This document shows positions 36,031 through 48,344 of a stretch of 64,000 nucleotides of DNA, in pieces (position 1 is the stretch's first letter; each line of letters opens with the position of its first letter). Made by a program: the position numbers and the translations under genes. Where the stretch lies: positions 41,351,506 to 41,415,505 of the forward strand of contig NC_059505.1 of NCBI RefSeq assembly GCF_914767665.1, read 5' to 3'. This DNA comes from Harmonia axyridis. Lineage: Eukaryota; Arthropoda; Insecta; Coleoptera; Coccinellidae. The notes beneath the pieces were generated by a model that searched no databases, had not been told where the DNA came from, and saw nothing but the letters and a program-made list of their open reading frames with translations.

Positions 36031-36546
36031 TCAATTGCAGGCTTCAAGCAAAAAAATCAAAAAATCACCCAATATTGTCTATAGATGCGCAATAAGTGAG
36101 CACGAATGAAGTCCAACATAACCATTTTCGACACGAATATCGAAAATTGTATGTACATTTCTCCTTCTTCACGAATCTGAAAGTCCAAATCAATCGTTGA
36201 ATTGTGTCATAAAATATTGACGAAAATCGTCGAAGAAAAGTATTCCTTTTAGGTCAAGGTGGATGCAAGCTATAACTGATCAAAGAATACCCACAAGTTG
36301 TGGAATTCAATACAGCATTGTATCCTTAATTATGTCAGTTATGAGAAAAGACCTCTGACGCAAACAATCGATTGACTGCCACGTGTCAAATGGCCTTAAG
36401 GGGGGACTCGATGTTCTATTCAACTTGTGAGATTTACCCTTGATTGGAATGGATTACAATTTTTTTTCCTCAATGTGAAGAAAACTGAAATTGATTTGAG
36501 TGAAATTAGGAATATCTGCAATTAAGTGTATTGATTCTGATTTATT
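36031..36546. other. No recognised gene
   Basis: AT-rich spacer; nothing recognised. Confidence 0.5.
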
Positions 36547-37132
36547 ATACAGAGTGTTCCCAAATTGGAGGTACAAACAAAACCAAAATTTCCTTTCACA
36601 AGATATATAACTTAAATTTGGCATAGATATTCCAATTTAAAGTTTTCATCATGTGATTTGCTAATTTGAACTGCAAAACTACAGGATAATATTTTTTCTA
36701 GAACATTGCCCACTTTTTTCCTCCAGAAGTTATTTTTGACCACTGGTAGTTTGAAAAATTAAGAAAGAATCTTTGGTCCATTACTACATTTTTTAGTTTC
36801 ATGTAATTTTCTTGTATCTGCTACCGATTTCCAAAAGAAAAATTCAAATAATGCCCTAGTTATCCTCAGGATATTCCAAATTGTTATAAATATCCACTTA
36901 GTAAGCTGTGATGAATAAATTAATTATAAGTTTTGGTACTTATTTACCCAATCTGTAGCGAAGATTAGTGAAAAACTGTTATAATTATCACAAAAAAGTG
37001 GGAGTACAAGAATCACCCTGTATCTCGAAAACAAAGCGTTTGTTGGCCAATGTTTATAGATTTTTTCTTCTTAAAATTATCCCAGAAAACACCCATTTTT
37101 CTTTTGTACCTCCAATTTAGGAACACTCTGTA
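36547..37132 (+). mobile_element. MITE family T, full-length copy
   Basis: About 585 bp with ~28-bp inverted ends: TACAGAGTGTTCCCAAATTG at the left, and the complement of CAATTTAGGAACACTCTGTA at the right. It contains the family landmarks GTAAGCTGTGATGAATAAAT and CACCCTGTATCTCGAAAACA. It is the best reference copy for the family in this window. Confidence 0.85.
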
Positions 37133-37453
37133 GTATTCTCATAAAAAAGACAGGTTTGAATCCACCTTTCAGAGAAAAATTTTTCTTGAATTCTTGCATC
37201 AGGTCACCAATTTCACTAGTTCTGATTTCAACTAGAACTATCACTTCATTTAGTTATGATCTGGACTTTAGAATTCCCCTGTATATGGAGACCTAGATAT
37301 TCAAGAACACAATTGAGAGAAAACACAACCAGAGCAAGCTATTTATCTCATAGCAACTTCATAGTGTCTGAGTTACTGCAACTTAAAAACATTCATTTTA
37401 TGCAAAAAATAGATAGTGTCTCAGATATTTTAAAAAGGCAACTGTCCTTTGTA
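37133..37453. other. No recognised gene
   Basis: Nothing recognised; the open frame at 37256-37468 runs into the adjacent mariner end. Confidence 0.5.
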
Positions 37454-38387
37454 AAGCGTGTTTTTTGAGAGCTATAGAGCTTTAAATTGCAATAAAACAA
37501 CAATTATTCGATTGACATGAATTTTATTTATCTGCAAGATAATCTTGTGGCATTTCATTTTAAATATGATTTCTGGCATATGACCGCCACGGCTGGGTCG
37601 GATGTAGTCCAATCTGGACGTCCAATTTTCGATGACTTTTTCCAACATTTGTGGCCGTATATCGGCAATAACACGGCGAATGTTGTCTTCCAAATGGTCA
37701 AGGGTTTGTGGCTTATCCGCATAGACCAATGACTTTACATAGCCCCACATAAAGTAGTCTAGCGGTGATAAATCACAAGATCTTGGAGGCCAATTCACAG
37801 GTCCAAAACGTGAAATTAGGCGGTCGTCAAACGTGTCTTTCAATAAATCGATTGTGGCACGAGCTGTGTGACATGTTGCGCCGTCTTGTTGGAATCACAG
37901 CTTCTGGACATCATGGTTGTTCAATTCAGGAATGAAAAAGTTAGTATTCATGGCTCTATACCGATCACCATTGACTGTAACGTTCTGGCCATCATCGTTT
38001 TTGAAGAAGTACGGACCAATGATTCCACCAGCCCATGAAGCGCACCAAACAGTCAGTTTTTCTGGATGTAACGGTGTTTCGACATACACTTGAGGATTAG
38101 CTTCACTCCAAATGCGACAGTTTTGTTTGTTGACGTCGCCATTCAACCAGAAGTGCGCTTCATCGCTAAACAAAATAAAATGGACGTAGTGCGCGATACG
38201 TATTCCGCACAGACCATTATTTTCGAATTAAAATTACACTATTTGCAAGCGTTGTTCAGACGTGAGTCTACTCATGATGAATTGCCAAACCAAACTGAGA
38301 ATAAATCACTTGACAGCTGTTAAATCGGTGGCCATCTTGAAAGTAATGCCAACTTAAAGTTATATACCTCGAAAAAAAAACACCCGT
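37454..38387 (-). mobile_element. Short DD41D Tc1/mariner element, copy M3
   Basis: 934 bp, left end GCGTGTTTTTTGAGAGCTAT, right end AAACACCCGT followed by TA. The minus strand keeps [31 protein letters not shown] and [30 protein letters not shown] deletion near the 5' end shortens the upstream frame. A stop lies before the second catalytic block (TTGGAATCACAGC). Confidence 0.92.
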
Positions 38388-39154
38388 TACCTAAAAATTA
38401 TAGGAAAAGAATAGGAACTTTTCAAATGTGTCTTTGATAGTTATGAACGCAAGTATCTCAAATGATGAAAATTCTTTAAGTAAAGGGTAGGTTTTCTTAC
38501 TGTGTCCCTACGCTATCAGAAGCACATTGACCTAAATCAATAAAGCAACAATAATAAGTACCAAATATCATTCCCGCCTTGATAGTTTCATCGAAATCTA
38601 GTTGTTTTCCTTGGTGTCTGGACCAGATATAACATGACAGATTTAGTGCATCCATCAAAACGTTTATATCACATAATGAGATGTTTATAATTTTTGCACG
38701 GTTGCCAAGTGTTTTTCGAGACAACAACTAGCACATTCTTGGCACCTAGTTCGACAGTGATTCACAGTTTGAACAAAAGTAGCATTTTCATCGTTGTTGT
38801 GACATCATTGATGTCATGTGACAGATAAAAGACGACCTGATGATTCCAAAACTGATGCAGAGTGCTTATGATGAATATTTAACGATGCAAAACTTGACGA
38901 TATTAATTTTGGAAATTTTGGCATAAGGATGGGCAAGGTTTGGCCTCCCTATTGGTTTTCATTCGAGGATATATTATAACGCAATGATCTGGCAAGTAAT
39001 TCAGTAATAAACTAGCTGTCTGTCGAGCCTCAGTTTCAATATATTTTCCTAGACATTTCAGTCATTTCAGCAGGATTGCGTTACTTCTCATATCCCCTGC
39101 AGTTCCCAATTTTTTTTGTTATAATTGTAATAATAATGAAAATCCAAGATTATA
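38388..39154. other. No recognised gene
   Basis: Nothing recognised in this spacer on either strand. Confidence 0.5.
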
Positions 39155-40438
39155 CTAGGACAATTGAAAAGTCCCCAGTCTGATGCACAGATAGCGGTGC
39201 TAATAATAAAACCATATGATTTTTAGTTAGTACCAACCTTCAAACGATACATGTCAAACTTTGACAGCAGTCCGACCATTAGTTTGTGAGATATTGCGTT
39301 GTGAGTGTAGCTACTTTTGTTATTTGAAAAAAGATGAAAAAAAAAATTTCGTGTGCTGATAAAATATTGCTTTTTGAAGGGAAAAAATACAGTTGAAGCA
39401 AAATCTTGGCTTGATGAACAGTTTTCGGGGTCTGCACCAGGAAAATCAACTATCATTGATTGATATGCTGAGTTTAAACGTGGTGAAATGAGCACCGAAG
39501 ACGGCGAACGCAGTGGACGCCCAAAAGAGGCTGTCACCGATGAAAAATCAAAAAAGTTCACAAAATAATTTTGAATGACCGTAAAGTGAAGTTGATCGAG
39601 ATAGGAGACATTGTGAAGATATCATCTGAACGTGTACATCATATCATTCTCGAATATTTGTAACATGAGAAAGCAATGTGCAATGTGGGTGCCGCGCGAA
39701 CTCACAGTCGATCGAAAGGAATAACGCGTTAATGATTCTGAGCAGTGTTTGAAGCTGTTTAAGTGCAATAAACCTGAATTTTTGCGTCGATATGTGACAA
39801 TGGATGAAACTAGGCTCCATCATCTCACTCCGGGGTCCAATCGACAGTCAGCTGAGTGGATTGCACACGATGAACCAACTCCAAAGCGTGGAAAGATGCA
39901 ACAGTCAGCTGGCAAGGTTATGGCATCATTATTCTGGAATGCGCAAGGTATAATATTCATTGATTACCTCCAAAAGGGCCAGACCATCAACAGCGATTAT
40001 TATATAGCATTATTGGATCGTTGAAAGGATGAAATCGTTTGAAACGATCTCATTCGAAGAATGCTGTTTCATGAAGAAAATGTCACGAATCAATGAAAAC
40101 AATGGCAAAATTGCATGAATTGGGCTTCGAATTGCTTCTGCATCTACCGTTTTCGCCAGATCTGGCACCCAGCGACTTTTCGACTTTTTCCTATTCTCAG
40201 ATCTCAAAGAAATGCTCGCTGAAGAGAAATTTAGCGCCAATGAAGAAGCAATCGTCGAAACTGAGACCTATTTTGAAGCGAAAGACAAATGGTACTACAA
40301 AAATGGTATCGAAAAGTTGGAAGATCGCTATAATCGCTGTATCGCCCTCGAAGACAACGATGTTGAATAATAAAATCGAATTTTGCCAAAAAAATCTGTT
40401 TTACTATAGTAGACCGAAGATTTTTTGATTGGCCTGTT
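39155..40438 (+). mobile_element. Himar-like (irritans-type) mariner, near full length
   Basis: About 1.28 kb with inverted ends (GGACAATTGAAAAGTCCCC left; right end complement AGGCCAATCAAAAAATC). Transposase frames on the plus strand include AEFKRGEMSTEDGERSGRPK, MKLFKCNKPEFLRRYVTMDE (first aspartate), SAGKVMASLFWNAQGIIF, DYYIALLDR and LHLPFSPDLAPSD (third aspartate). They continue to YNRCIALEDNDVE. The block that normally carries the second aspartate is damaged (about 40030-40090: FHEENVTNQ). Several frameshifts. Same family as 3097-4363 and 42669-43085. Confidence 0.92.
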
Positions 40439-40642
40439 ATTTATCTATTATGTATAGAATTCTTGAAAATATCAGCAATAAAATATGGAATTATGTCCTT
40501 AAAAAAAAACTATAAAGAGTTTCAAGAACATCGACGAAGGACATATTTTCGTCATATAACAATCTGATCGAATAATTTGTTTTTTTCTGATCGAACCAAT
40601 ATTGAGCTATATCGCCTTAGTTACCATGTGTCATAACACACT
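40439..40642. other. Flank of the recombinase element
   Basis: AT-rich. GTTTTTTTCTGATCGAA at about 40578 is matched in inverted form by TTCAATCAGAAAAAAAC at about 42069, outside the gene on the other side, so this may be part of the element's end. Confidence 0.35.
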
Positions 40643-40699
40643 CATATTTCCCAAGGGAAATATGAAACGTCAGTTCATATTTCCCTAGGGAAATATGAA
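40643..40699. repeat. Two palindromes next to the recombinase gene 3' end
   Basis: CATATTTCCC-AA-GGGAAATATG (40643-40664) and a perfect 26-bp palindrome centred on CCCTAGGG (40674-40699, arms TTCATATTTCC). The second ends ten bases from the recombinase stop codon. The same ATTTCCC/GGGAAAT units build the large palindrome at 42101-42203. Confidence 0.9.
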
Positions 40700-40708
40700 A
40701 CTATTTCT

Positions 40709-41925
40709 TTATTTAGTAACAAAATGGAAACTGCAATTGTTGAAATTTCCACTAAAAGTATTTCCACCAGATACAAAGGAAGAAGAAATATCTTGTTCAT
40801 AATTATTCGACGACGAGACTACAGTTTTCTTGAGAACATTCCTTGCAGCAGCAGTCTCGGACGATTCTCCCAAAACGGTCTTCAAAGATTGTGATGCTGC
40901 AGATGGCTCACCCTCCACACCTGCTATCATCTTCGCTACCTTATTTTTGTGCAGCATACTGTCCGCCAGATAGCCTTCTGCAACAGACGAACTTTTCCAA
41001 CCACCATGTCTCTTGAGTGTTGTCATTGAGGCTCCCGCATCGGCAACCAATGTCGCGGATGTTCGTCTTCCACAATGACCTGTATAGGTTTTCGGATTAT
41101 CTAAACCCAACCATTCAGCAACCTTACTCGGAATTTTTCCGAAGGTATTTTTGCCGACAGGCTGAAGAGTACACTTCTTATTCCTATAAGCTACGAAGAA
41201 CCTAAGAACGCCTTGCGGGCGCAACGCTGAATACTCCCTCACCAAACGAGCAGCACCCAGATCTTCTTCATCAATTATAGTGAATATTCTGTTTATATCA
41301 TTCTTAGTCTTTGAGACTTTGATTATGATTACCGAACCACGATCTTCGATATCTGAAGATAGCATATTCACCAACTCTCGTGTTCTGCAGGCGCCAAAGA
41401 TTTCCATTATTAAAACAACCTTCAAAATTATGAATGTAAAAATCTTATCAACAGAGGAAATCAAAATGAAACTTTTACCTTATACATCAAAAAAACGTCA
41501 TTAGGAGCTTCACTCAAGAATGTCTTGAGCTGCTCCCGGGACAACACTGATGATTTTTTAGGAACGTATCCTTTATTTTTGTTCTTAACAAATGCTTCGA
41601 CTTCATCGAATAATTTGACATCAGTTTTTTCCTTCAAATGTAGCATTGATCTTAACATCGATAGTTTCGGCCATAACGTGTTTGGAGAATATTTCTGGGA
41701 CTGGGGATCGAATGAATTAATCATACATCAAGAATAACAAGAATCAGAGCAACATACCAAATCTTGGAAATATGCTAACAAAATACTATCGCTCACACCG
41801 TCCACCAATTTTTTTCTTTTCCACTCCTGAAAGCATTCGTACTCTTTACTGTAGGCAGCTTGAGATTTGGCTGGAACCAAAGATTCACGGGCCTTTGCCG
41901 CTTGAGTTTCGACGTAGTTCGACAT
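40709..41925 (-). CDS. Crypton-like tyrosine recombinase, three exons, intact
   Basis: Exons on the minus strand: 41925-41758, 41700-41479 and 41419-40709, joined by a 57-nt intron (GTATGTT...CCCAG) and a 59-nt intron (GTAAAAG...TGAAG), both in phase 0; the product is 366 residues. An alternative acceptor 6 nt further would drop two residues. Residues 1-130 form an N-terminal core-binding region (SQAAYSKEYECFQEWKRKK). The catalytic domain has R142 (GACRTREL), H245 and R248 (TGHCGRR), H268 (KRHGGW) and nucleophile Y280 (AEGYLAD), the full R-H-R-H-Y set of tyrosine recombinases. The C-terminal ~85 residues are serine-rich and end SGNFNNCSFHF. No stop or frameshift. Such proteins cut and rejoin DNA through a phosphotyrosine. 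Domain order and introns fit the Crypton class of transposons or a gene derived from one. Palindromes flank both sides. Confidence 0.85.
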
Positions 41926-42100
41926 TTTTTCATTAATTTTATTTTTGACAAGACGTCAAAATGAAACCAGTCAACCAAGATTCTCAGAAACATGGCCCAT
42001 AGCAACGTTAAAAATTTAATTATTACAAAAATATACAATCTAATAATAATTTTTCCTTATCAGATTGTTTCAATCAGAAAAAAACTATTGATTACACCAC

Positions 42101-42203
42101 GGGAAATATGAATACATTTCCCTCGGTTGTCTATACATCCCTCGGGCTCCGCCCTCGGGATGTAACTTTGACAACCTCGGGAAATATACTATTCATATTT
42201 CCC
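42101..42203. repeat. 103-bp near-perfect palindrome beyond the recombinase 5' end
   Basis: The arms pair from GGGAAATATGAAT/ATTCATATTTCCC outside, through CGGTTGTC/GACAACC, to ACATCCCTCGGGC/GCCCTCGGGATGT around a TCC loop. It is 176 bp upstream of the recombinase start codon and shares its outer unit with the two palindromes at 40643-40699. Confidence 0.9.
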
Positions 42204-42668
42204 TAGTTGTAATAATAGCTATATTTTTTCTTGAGTCCCCACATTATCTGCTTCTGATATTTGACTCTCGATTGTAAGCCGGTATTCCAACACGAAAATA
42301 GGTCAATTATAAATAAGATATCGATTTTATTCAACGTGATACCAACCTTCGGCTATAGACCGATTTGATATATCATGCTGGAAAATTATGACCAAAATAA
42401 ACATGATATACCGTACAAAAGTTTCTATGGTATCCCACAAACATCACAGATCGATAGCGATACGATTATGTACAGATTGTGCCATCAAACTTGTTTGAAA
42501 ATAATGTCGAATAAATCAACTTATCAAGAAATGAATTCATATGACGAGTATGGTTCATTGTCCTAACAGAAGTTCAGCTTTCGTTTCCGTGGGCATGGGC
42601 TCCAATAATTTGCTTTAAACACATATACATAATATAAATTTTCAGTTGAAACCGCAACCTTATAATAG
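42204..42668. other. No recognised gene
   Basis: Nothing recognised; a 63-codon frame at 42375 has no motif. Confidence 0.5.
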
Positions 42669-43085
42669 GAACAGGCTATTGAAAAGTCTCCGGTCTACCA
42701 TTCATAGTAAAACACATTTATTTGGCAAAATTCGATTTTATTATTCAACATAGTTGCATTCGAGGGCGATACAGCGATTATAGCGATCTTACAACTTTTC
42801 GATACCATTTTTGTAGTACGATTTGTTTTTCGCTACAAAATAGGCCTCAGTTTCGGCGATTACTTCTTCATTGGCGCTAAATTTCTTTCCAGCGAGCATT
42901 CTTTTGAAGTCTGAGAACAGGAAAAAGTCGCTGGGAGCCAGATCTGGCGAATACGATAGATGCAGAAGCAATTCGAAGCACAATTCAAACAATTTTGCCA
43001 TTGTGTTCATTGATTTGTGACACGGCGCATTGTCTTTATGAAACAGCACCTTATTTCTTCAAATGGGGCCGTTTTTTAACGGCCC
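42669..43085 (-). mobile_element. Himar-like mariner 3' fragment
   Basis: Left end ACAGGCTATTGAAAAGTCTC, then minus-strand transposase C terminus: FHKDNAPCHKSMNTMAKLFE (second aspartate present), SYSPDLAPSDFFLFSDFKRM, FSANEEVIAETEAYFVAKNK. It stops abruptly after GGGGCCGTTTTTTAACGGCC near 43085, so the N-terminal two-thirds are absent. Confidence 0.9.
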
Positions 43086-43804
43086 CTTTTATATCTCTGT
43101 TTGTCTAGATCATTAACTCTCAAATCTCCTCCTTTAAAAAACACCGCTTCGTAAACAATCACCAAAAAAAAATAAAAATCACGGTAACAACCCCAAAACA
43201 ACAGAGGCATTTTTAAGCTTCTCCTCCTCGCATATGACCCTATTTTTAATTTCGTTCCCCGTTCAGCTGGATTCGACTAAATTCCAAATACAAAAAAAAA
43301 CACCACAGTCTGAACAACACTGAAATCCAACTGAATTAAAAATTCTATTATATGCCCTGCAATTGAAATCTGAAATTATACCTTCCACCCACGCTTCTCA
43401 GGAGGCTGGGAACGTTGCTGAAACCCCAAATTCATCCCACATTTTCCTTCGGGATTCGTTTGCGTAGGGCGGCGTTGCCGGATCTACCAAACCGTGGGAG
43501 TGTCAAAATCGGTAGAATCTCCAAAGTTTGATTTTACTGTGTTGTGCTTCTTTTTTTTAGGGTTTCTATCTAAAAATAATTCTTGTGATTATATTTTTCA
43601 TTCTTGCGGGTTGCGTTAGCTTATTGTCATGACAATTCAATGCAATAACCAGAATAGTGACGTAAAACTTTAAATCAATCCTGTAATTGGTGTAATAAGC
43701 GTTCGCAATAGTACTTTTTCAAGTATTTTCAGCATATCGGTGAAAATCTGTTCTACTACTAGTTACACGAGACATTAGCACAAATAATAACTATTGTACT
43801 AACT
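43086..43804. other. No recognised gene
   Basis: Unique-looking sequence with A-rich tracts; no coding or repeat feature recognised. Confidence 0.5.
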
Positions 43805-44470
43805 ATACAGGAGGTTCCTAAATTGAAGGTACATACAAAATGAGAGATTCTTCCGCAAACGCTTTGTTTTCGAGATAGAGGGTGTTAAATTTTGATTTTT
43901 TCCAAGTTTTCCTCATATCACCTTCCCTTCTTAAGATATTCAACTTAAATTTCGTATGGATATTCGAATTTGAAGTTTTTATCATGTGATTTGCTAATTT
44001 TGAATGCAAATATAGAGGGTTATATTTTTTCTGGAACAGTGCCAGCTTCTTTCCTCCAGAACTTTTTTTTTTGGTGGACCACTATTAGTTTAGAAAAATA
44101 TAAAAAGAAACTTCGATCAAGTACTACACTTTTTGATCTCTTGTAGTCTTGTCGTATCTGCTACCTATTTCGAGAAAAAAATTTCAAACAATTCTCTAGT
44201 AATCCTCAAGAAAATCCAAATTATTATAGTGTTCCAGTTAGTGAGCTGTGATGAATAAATTAGTTATAAGTTTCGGTACCCAGTCTGTAGCAAAGATTAA
44301 TGAAGATTCTATAAACTGGTATAATCAGCACAAAACAGTAGGACTACAAGAAACACCCTGTATCTCGAAAACAAATCGTTTGCGAGACCAAGTTTTAGGG
44401 CTTTTTTTCTTAAAATTAGTCAAGGTATACCTCATTTTCTTTGTGCCTCCAATTTAGAAACATCCTATAT
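43805..44470 (+). mobile_element. MITE family T, near full-length copy
   Basis: About 665 bp from TACAGGAGGTTCCTAAATTG to the complement-related end CAATTTAGAAACATCCTATA. It contains both internal CGAGATA/GGGTGTT and ACACCCTGTATCTCGAAAAC segments and GTGAGCTGTGATGAATAAAT. It is longer than the copy at 36547 because the outer left segment is complete. Confidence 0.85.
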
Positions 44471-45400
44471 GTTTTTATTCAATGTGTTCAAATCATTCTT
44501 CAAAACAAAATTTTCTTATTGACGTTTATTTAATTTCTATGTAGACGTCATATAGTAATTAAGACGTCGGCAAAATCACCGACTTCTTTGACCTAACAAT
44601 CAGAAAACAAGACCTTCTTGGGAAAAAATAACATAATTAATTCAGAGAGCTGGGTCGTACAAAAAATTGCATTTTCTGAAATTGTGTTCAATAATAGCTG
44701 CAAATTTTGTTTTACGTCATCCATTGGCTGAATAAATGTAGTGGTAATTCAAGTTTAAGGAGTAGTCAACAACCTAAATTACAAATTACGTTCAAACTCC
44801 ACCTCAGTATTGAGTACACCGATAAAAAGAATTTCAAGATCTCTTAAAGTAGACTCCTCAAATAGTTCTAACCTTTTATCCTATGTAGCAAGTTCAACTG
44901 AATTCTTCCAAACAAAAAGTCCTTTCAATCTCTTGATCCTTTGGGAGATCAAACAATCTCACGAAAAACAAAATCCTCGCCAACAAAACAAAAAAAAAAG
45001 CTACATACTTATCTATGGGTAAAAAATCCCGAAACTTCAAGTTTTTCGCGTAAGCCTGGCAACGTTACACTGGGAGCAAAAGGACATCAGGATCGATACA
45101 CGCAGTCTACTCCAAAGCATCGTAAATCTGAAAGTAGGTCGTTTCCAAACAGCCAAACTCATGCCTTTTGACACACATTGCAGGGCCCTCTCTTGTTTCG
45201 GTGAGCTGCAGAGGGATGATCTGGCCCCGTTTTTCCACAATAGGGTAGCAGACCGTAAGAAATATGCTGGTAGATAAGAATCCCTCCCGCTAATTATACG
45301 TGAAAAAACTGTAACAATTATTGGTTCATACCAATTCTCCAAAAAAAAATTATTGTGAAACGTAAAATCTTATCCATCAGTAGCCACGTGACAATCACAG
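44471..45400. other. No recognised gene
   Basis: A GC-richer minus-strand open frame (45037-45342, 101 codons) has no motif I recognise. Confidence 0.4.
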
Positions 45401-45649
45401 CGCGTGACGTCACGATTTATTAGGTAAACACATTAAAACTTTCGTTTAAATTCCAGTGTAATAAGTTAATTTTTCTGTAACATCGATAATATGAGATTCT
45501 ATTGATTTTTATAGTCCCACAAATTATTCAATGATTTTATCGAGGATTTTATCAAGCAAATCGAAAAGGGATAACAGCAATCAAATGGTAAAATACCACC
45601 AAAATGCAATTTCAAGGAACGTGACGTCACTGATGACATCATTTAGAAG
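45401..45649. promoter_or_regulatory. Two CRE-type palindromes (TGACGTCA)
   Basis: TGACGTCA occurs at 45405-45412 and 45622-45629; the second lies in GTGACGTCACTGATGAC. The same 17-mer occurs inverted near 55515-55531. Exact CREB/ATF-type sites, but a shared 17-mer suggests they belong to a dispersed repeat. Confidence 0.4.
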
Positions 45650-45651
45650 TA

Positions 45652-46577
45652 AAGGGTGTTTTTTTTAGAGCTATAGAACTTGAAATTGCAATAAAACAAC
45701 GATGGATTATTCGATTGACATCAATTTTATTTAACTGCAAGATAATCTTGTGGCTTTACATTTTAAATATGATTTCTGGCATATGACCGCCACGGCTGGC
45801 TCGGATGTAGTCCAATCTGGACGTCCAATTTTCTATGACTGTCCAAAATTTGTGGCCGTATATCGGCAATAACACGGCGAATGTTGTCTTCCAAATGGTC
45901 AAGGGTTTGTGGCTTATCCGCATAGACCAATGACTTTACATAACATAGTAGTCTAGCGGTGTTAAATCACAAGATCTTGGAGGCCAATTCACAAGTCCAA
46001 AACGTGGAATTAGGCGGTCACCAAACGTGTCTTTCAATAAATCGATTGTGGCACAATCTGTGTAACATGTTGCGCCGTCTTGTTGGAACCACAGCTCCTG
46101 GACATCATGGTTGTTCAATTCAGGAATGAAAAAGTTAGTAATCATGGCTCTATACCGATCACCATTGACTGTAACGTTCTGACCATCATCGTTTTTGAAG
46201 AAGTACGGACCAATGATTCCACCAGCCCATAAAGCGCACCAAACCGTCAGTTTTTTTGGATGTAAAGGTGTTTCGACATACACTTGAGGATTAGCTTCAC
46301 TCCAAATGCGGCAGTTTTGTTTATTGACGTAGCCATTCAACCAGAAGTGCGCTTCATCGCTTAACAAAATGAAATGGACGTAGTGCGCGATACGTATTCC
46401 GCACAGAACCATTATTTTCGAAATAAAATTGCACTATTTGCAAGCGTTCAGGCGTGAGTCTATTCAAGATGAATTGCCAAACCAAACTGAGAATAAATCA
46501 CTTGACAGCTGTTAAATCGGTCGCCATCTTGAACAGTAATGCCAACTTAAAGTTATATACTTCGAAAAAAAACACCC
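45652..46577 (-). mobile_element. Short DD41D Tc1/mariner element, copy M4
   Basis: 926 bp between TA dinucleotides. Minus-strand frame 46412-45936 keeps [37 protein letters not shown] and [10 protein letters not shown] (second aspartate) to PLDYYVM. A deletion removes the bases coding FLWG, and another near 45840 shortens the C-terminal region. It has the family's shared internal deletion. Confidence 0.92.
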
Positions 46578-47411
46578 TATATAAACAATGGATTGGTATA
46601 AGTATATAATATGATTTTTTTTTTCATTATTGATCCAATCGTTTCTTATCGTGGTTATTATTCTGATGTTAGTAATAAGCTTATTAATATTCAACAGTGT
46701 TTAATTGTAATGATTGATTAAGAGTCATTACATTTACTTCACAATTTGAGATTAGAATTCAATATTGTATAAATCTTAATGACTGAGCAATCAACGTATT
46801 CCTATGATATGTCTTAAGCTGACTTTTTTCTATATTCAAAATTCAAAATGACCACTTCAAGGGAACTTTAGTCCATAGAACACATAAAAAAATCAGTTGA
46901 TCTTGAAAATGGGTTCAAAAGTGTTTGGAGTATTGGACTATTCGTCAACGTAAATGTTATTAACTGAAAAGGAGCCTGCTTTCAAGGATAAACAATAAAT
47001 TCTGATGAATAGAATTTATTCAACCAATTCTTCTTCATCACAACCGAAGAATATGCTTCAATATAACAATAGATAATAAAATTCTGCTTCGTTCCTAGGG
47101 TGTAAAAATTTTATCGTCAATTAATTTAATCACGTTGAAAATATCCCAGAACAATAGACATCATTCTGTGGACGAACCTCGTTGTTCAAACAAGACTTAA
47201 TCCTCCGTGACGAAGACAGGTGGCGACACTATCAACCTTGCTCTACTGAACGCTCGACAGATTAAAAATCATTATGACCCATTTTTGCGTCCCAGATAAA
47301 CGAGATAAGGTGAGAGACGATAAAAAAACAAACATTTCAATGCGATGAAACATAAAACGGTCCAACTGGATGCAGAAAACATTGTAGCGATTTTCCGGAA
47401 GAACAACTATA
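46578..47411. other. No recognised gene
   Basis: AT-rich spacer between two DD41D elements. I see no feature. Confidence 0.5.
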
Positions 47412-48344
47412 GGGTGTTTTTTTTCGAGTTATATAACTTTAAGTTGGCATTTCTGTTCAAGATGACGACCGATTTAACAGCTGTCAAGTGATTTATTCTC
47501 AGTTTGGTTTGACAATTCATCATGAATAGACTCACGCCTGAACAACGCTTGCAAATAGTGCAATTTCATTTCGAAAATAATGGTTCTGTGCGGAATACGT
47601 ATCGCGCACTACGTCCATTTTATTTTGTTTAGTGATGAAGCTCACTTCTGGTTGAATGGCTACGTCAACAAACAAAACTGCCGCATTTGGAGTGAAGCTA
47701 ATCCTCAAGTGTATGTCGAAACACCGTTACATCCAGAAAAACTGACGGTTTGGTGCGCTTTATGGGCTGGTGGAATCATTGGTCCGTACTTCTTCAAAAA
47801 CGATGATGGCCAGAACGTTACAGTCAATGATGATCGGTATAGAGCCAAGATTACTAACTTTTTCATTCCTGAATTGAACATGATGTCCAGGAGCTGTGTT
47901 TCCAACGAGACGGCGCAACATGTAACACAGCTCGTGCCTCAATCGATTTATTGAAAGACACGTTTGGTGACCGCCTAATTTCACGTTTTGGACTTGTGAA
48001 TTGGCCTCCAAGATCTTGTGATTTAACACCGCTAGACTACTTTCTGTGGGGCTATGTAAAGTCATTGGTCCCTGCGGATAAGCCACAAACACTTGACCAT
48101 TTTGAAGACAACATTCGCCGTGTTATTGCCGATATACGGCCACAAATGTTGGAAAAAGTCATCGAAAATTGGACGTCCAGATTGGACTACATCCGAGCCA
48201 GCCGTGGCGGTCATATGCCAGAAATCATATTTAAAATGTAATGCCACAAGATTATCTTGCGGATAAATAAAATTCATGTCAATCGAATAATCCATCGTTG
48301 TTTCATTGCAATTTAAAGTTCTATAGCTCTAAAAAAACACCCTT
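47412..48344 (+). mobile_element. Short DD41D Tc1/mariner element, copy M5 (plus orientation)
   Basis: 933 bp, the only short copy on the plus strand, so it is easiest to read. ATG at 47523 starts [20 protein letters not shown] and continues to YRALRPFYF then a stop. In another frame [20 protein letters not shown] follows directly. This junction is the shared deletion. Downstream frames cover [15 protein letters not shown] (to about 47880) and, after a frameshift, DTFGDRLISRFGLVNWPPRS through [11 protein letters not shown] to the C terminus EIIFKM at 48241. A 5'-end segment TTTAACAGCTGTCAAGTGAT precedes the start. Confidence 0.93.
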
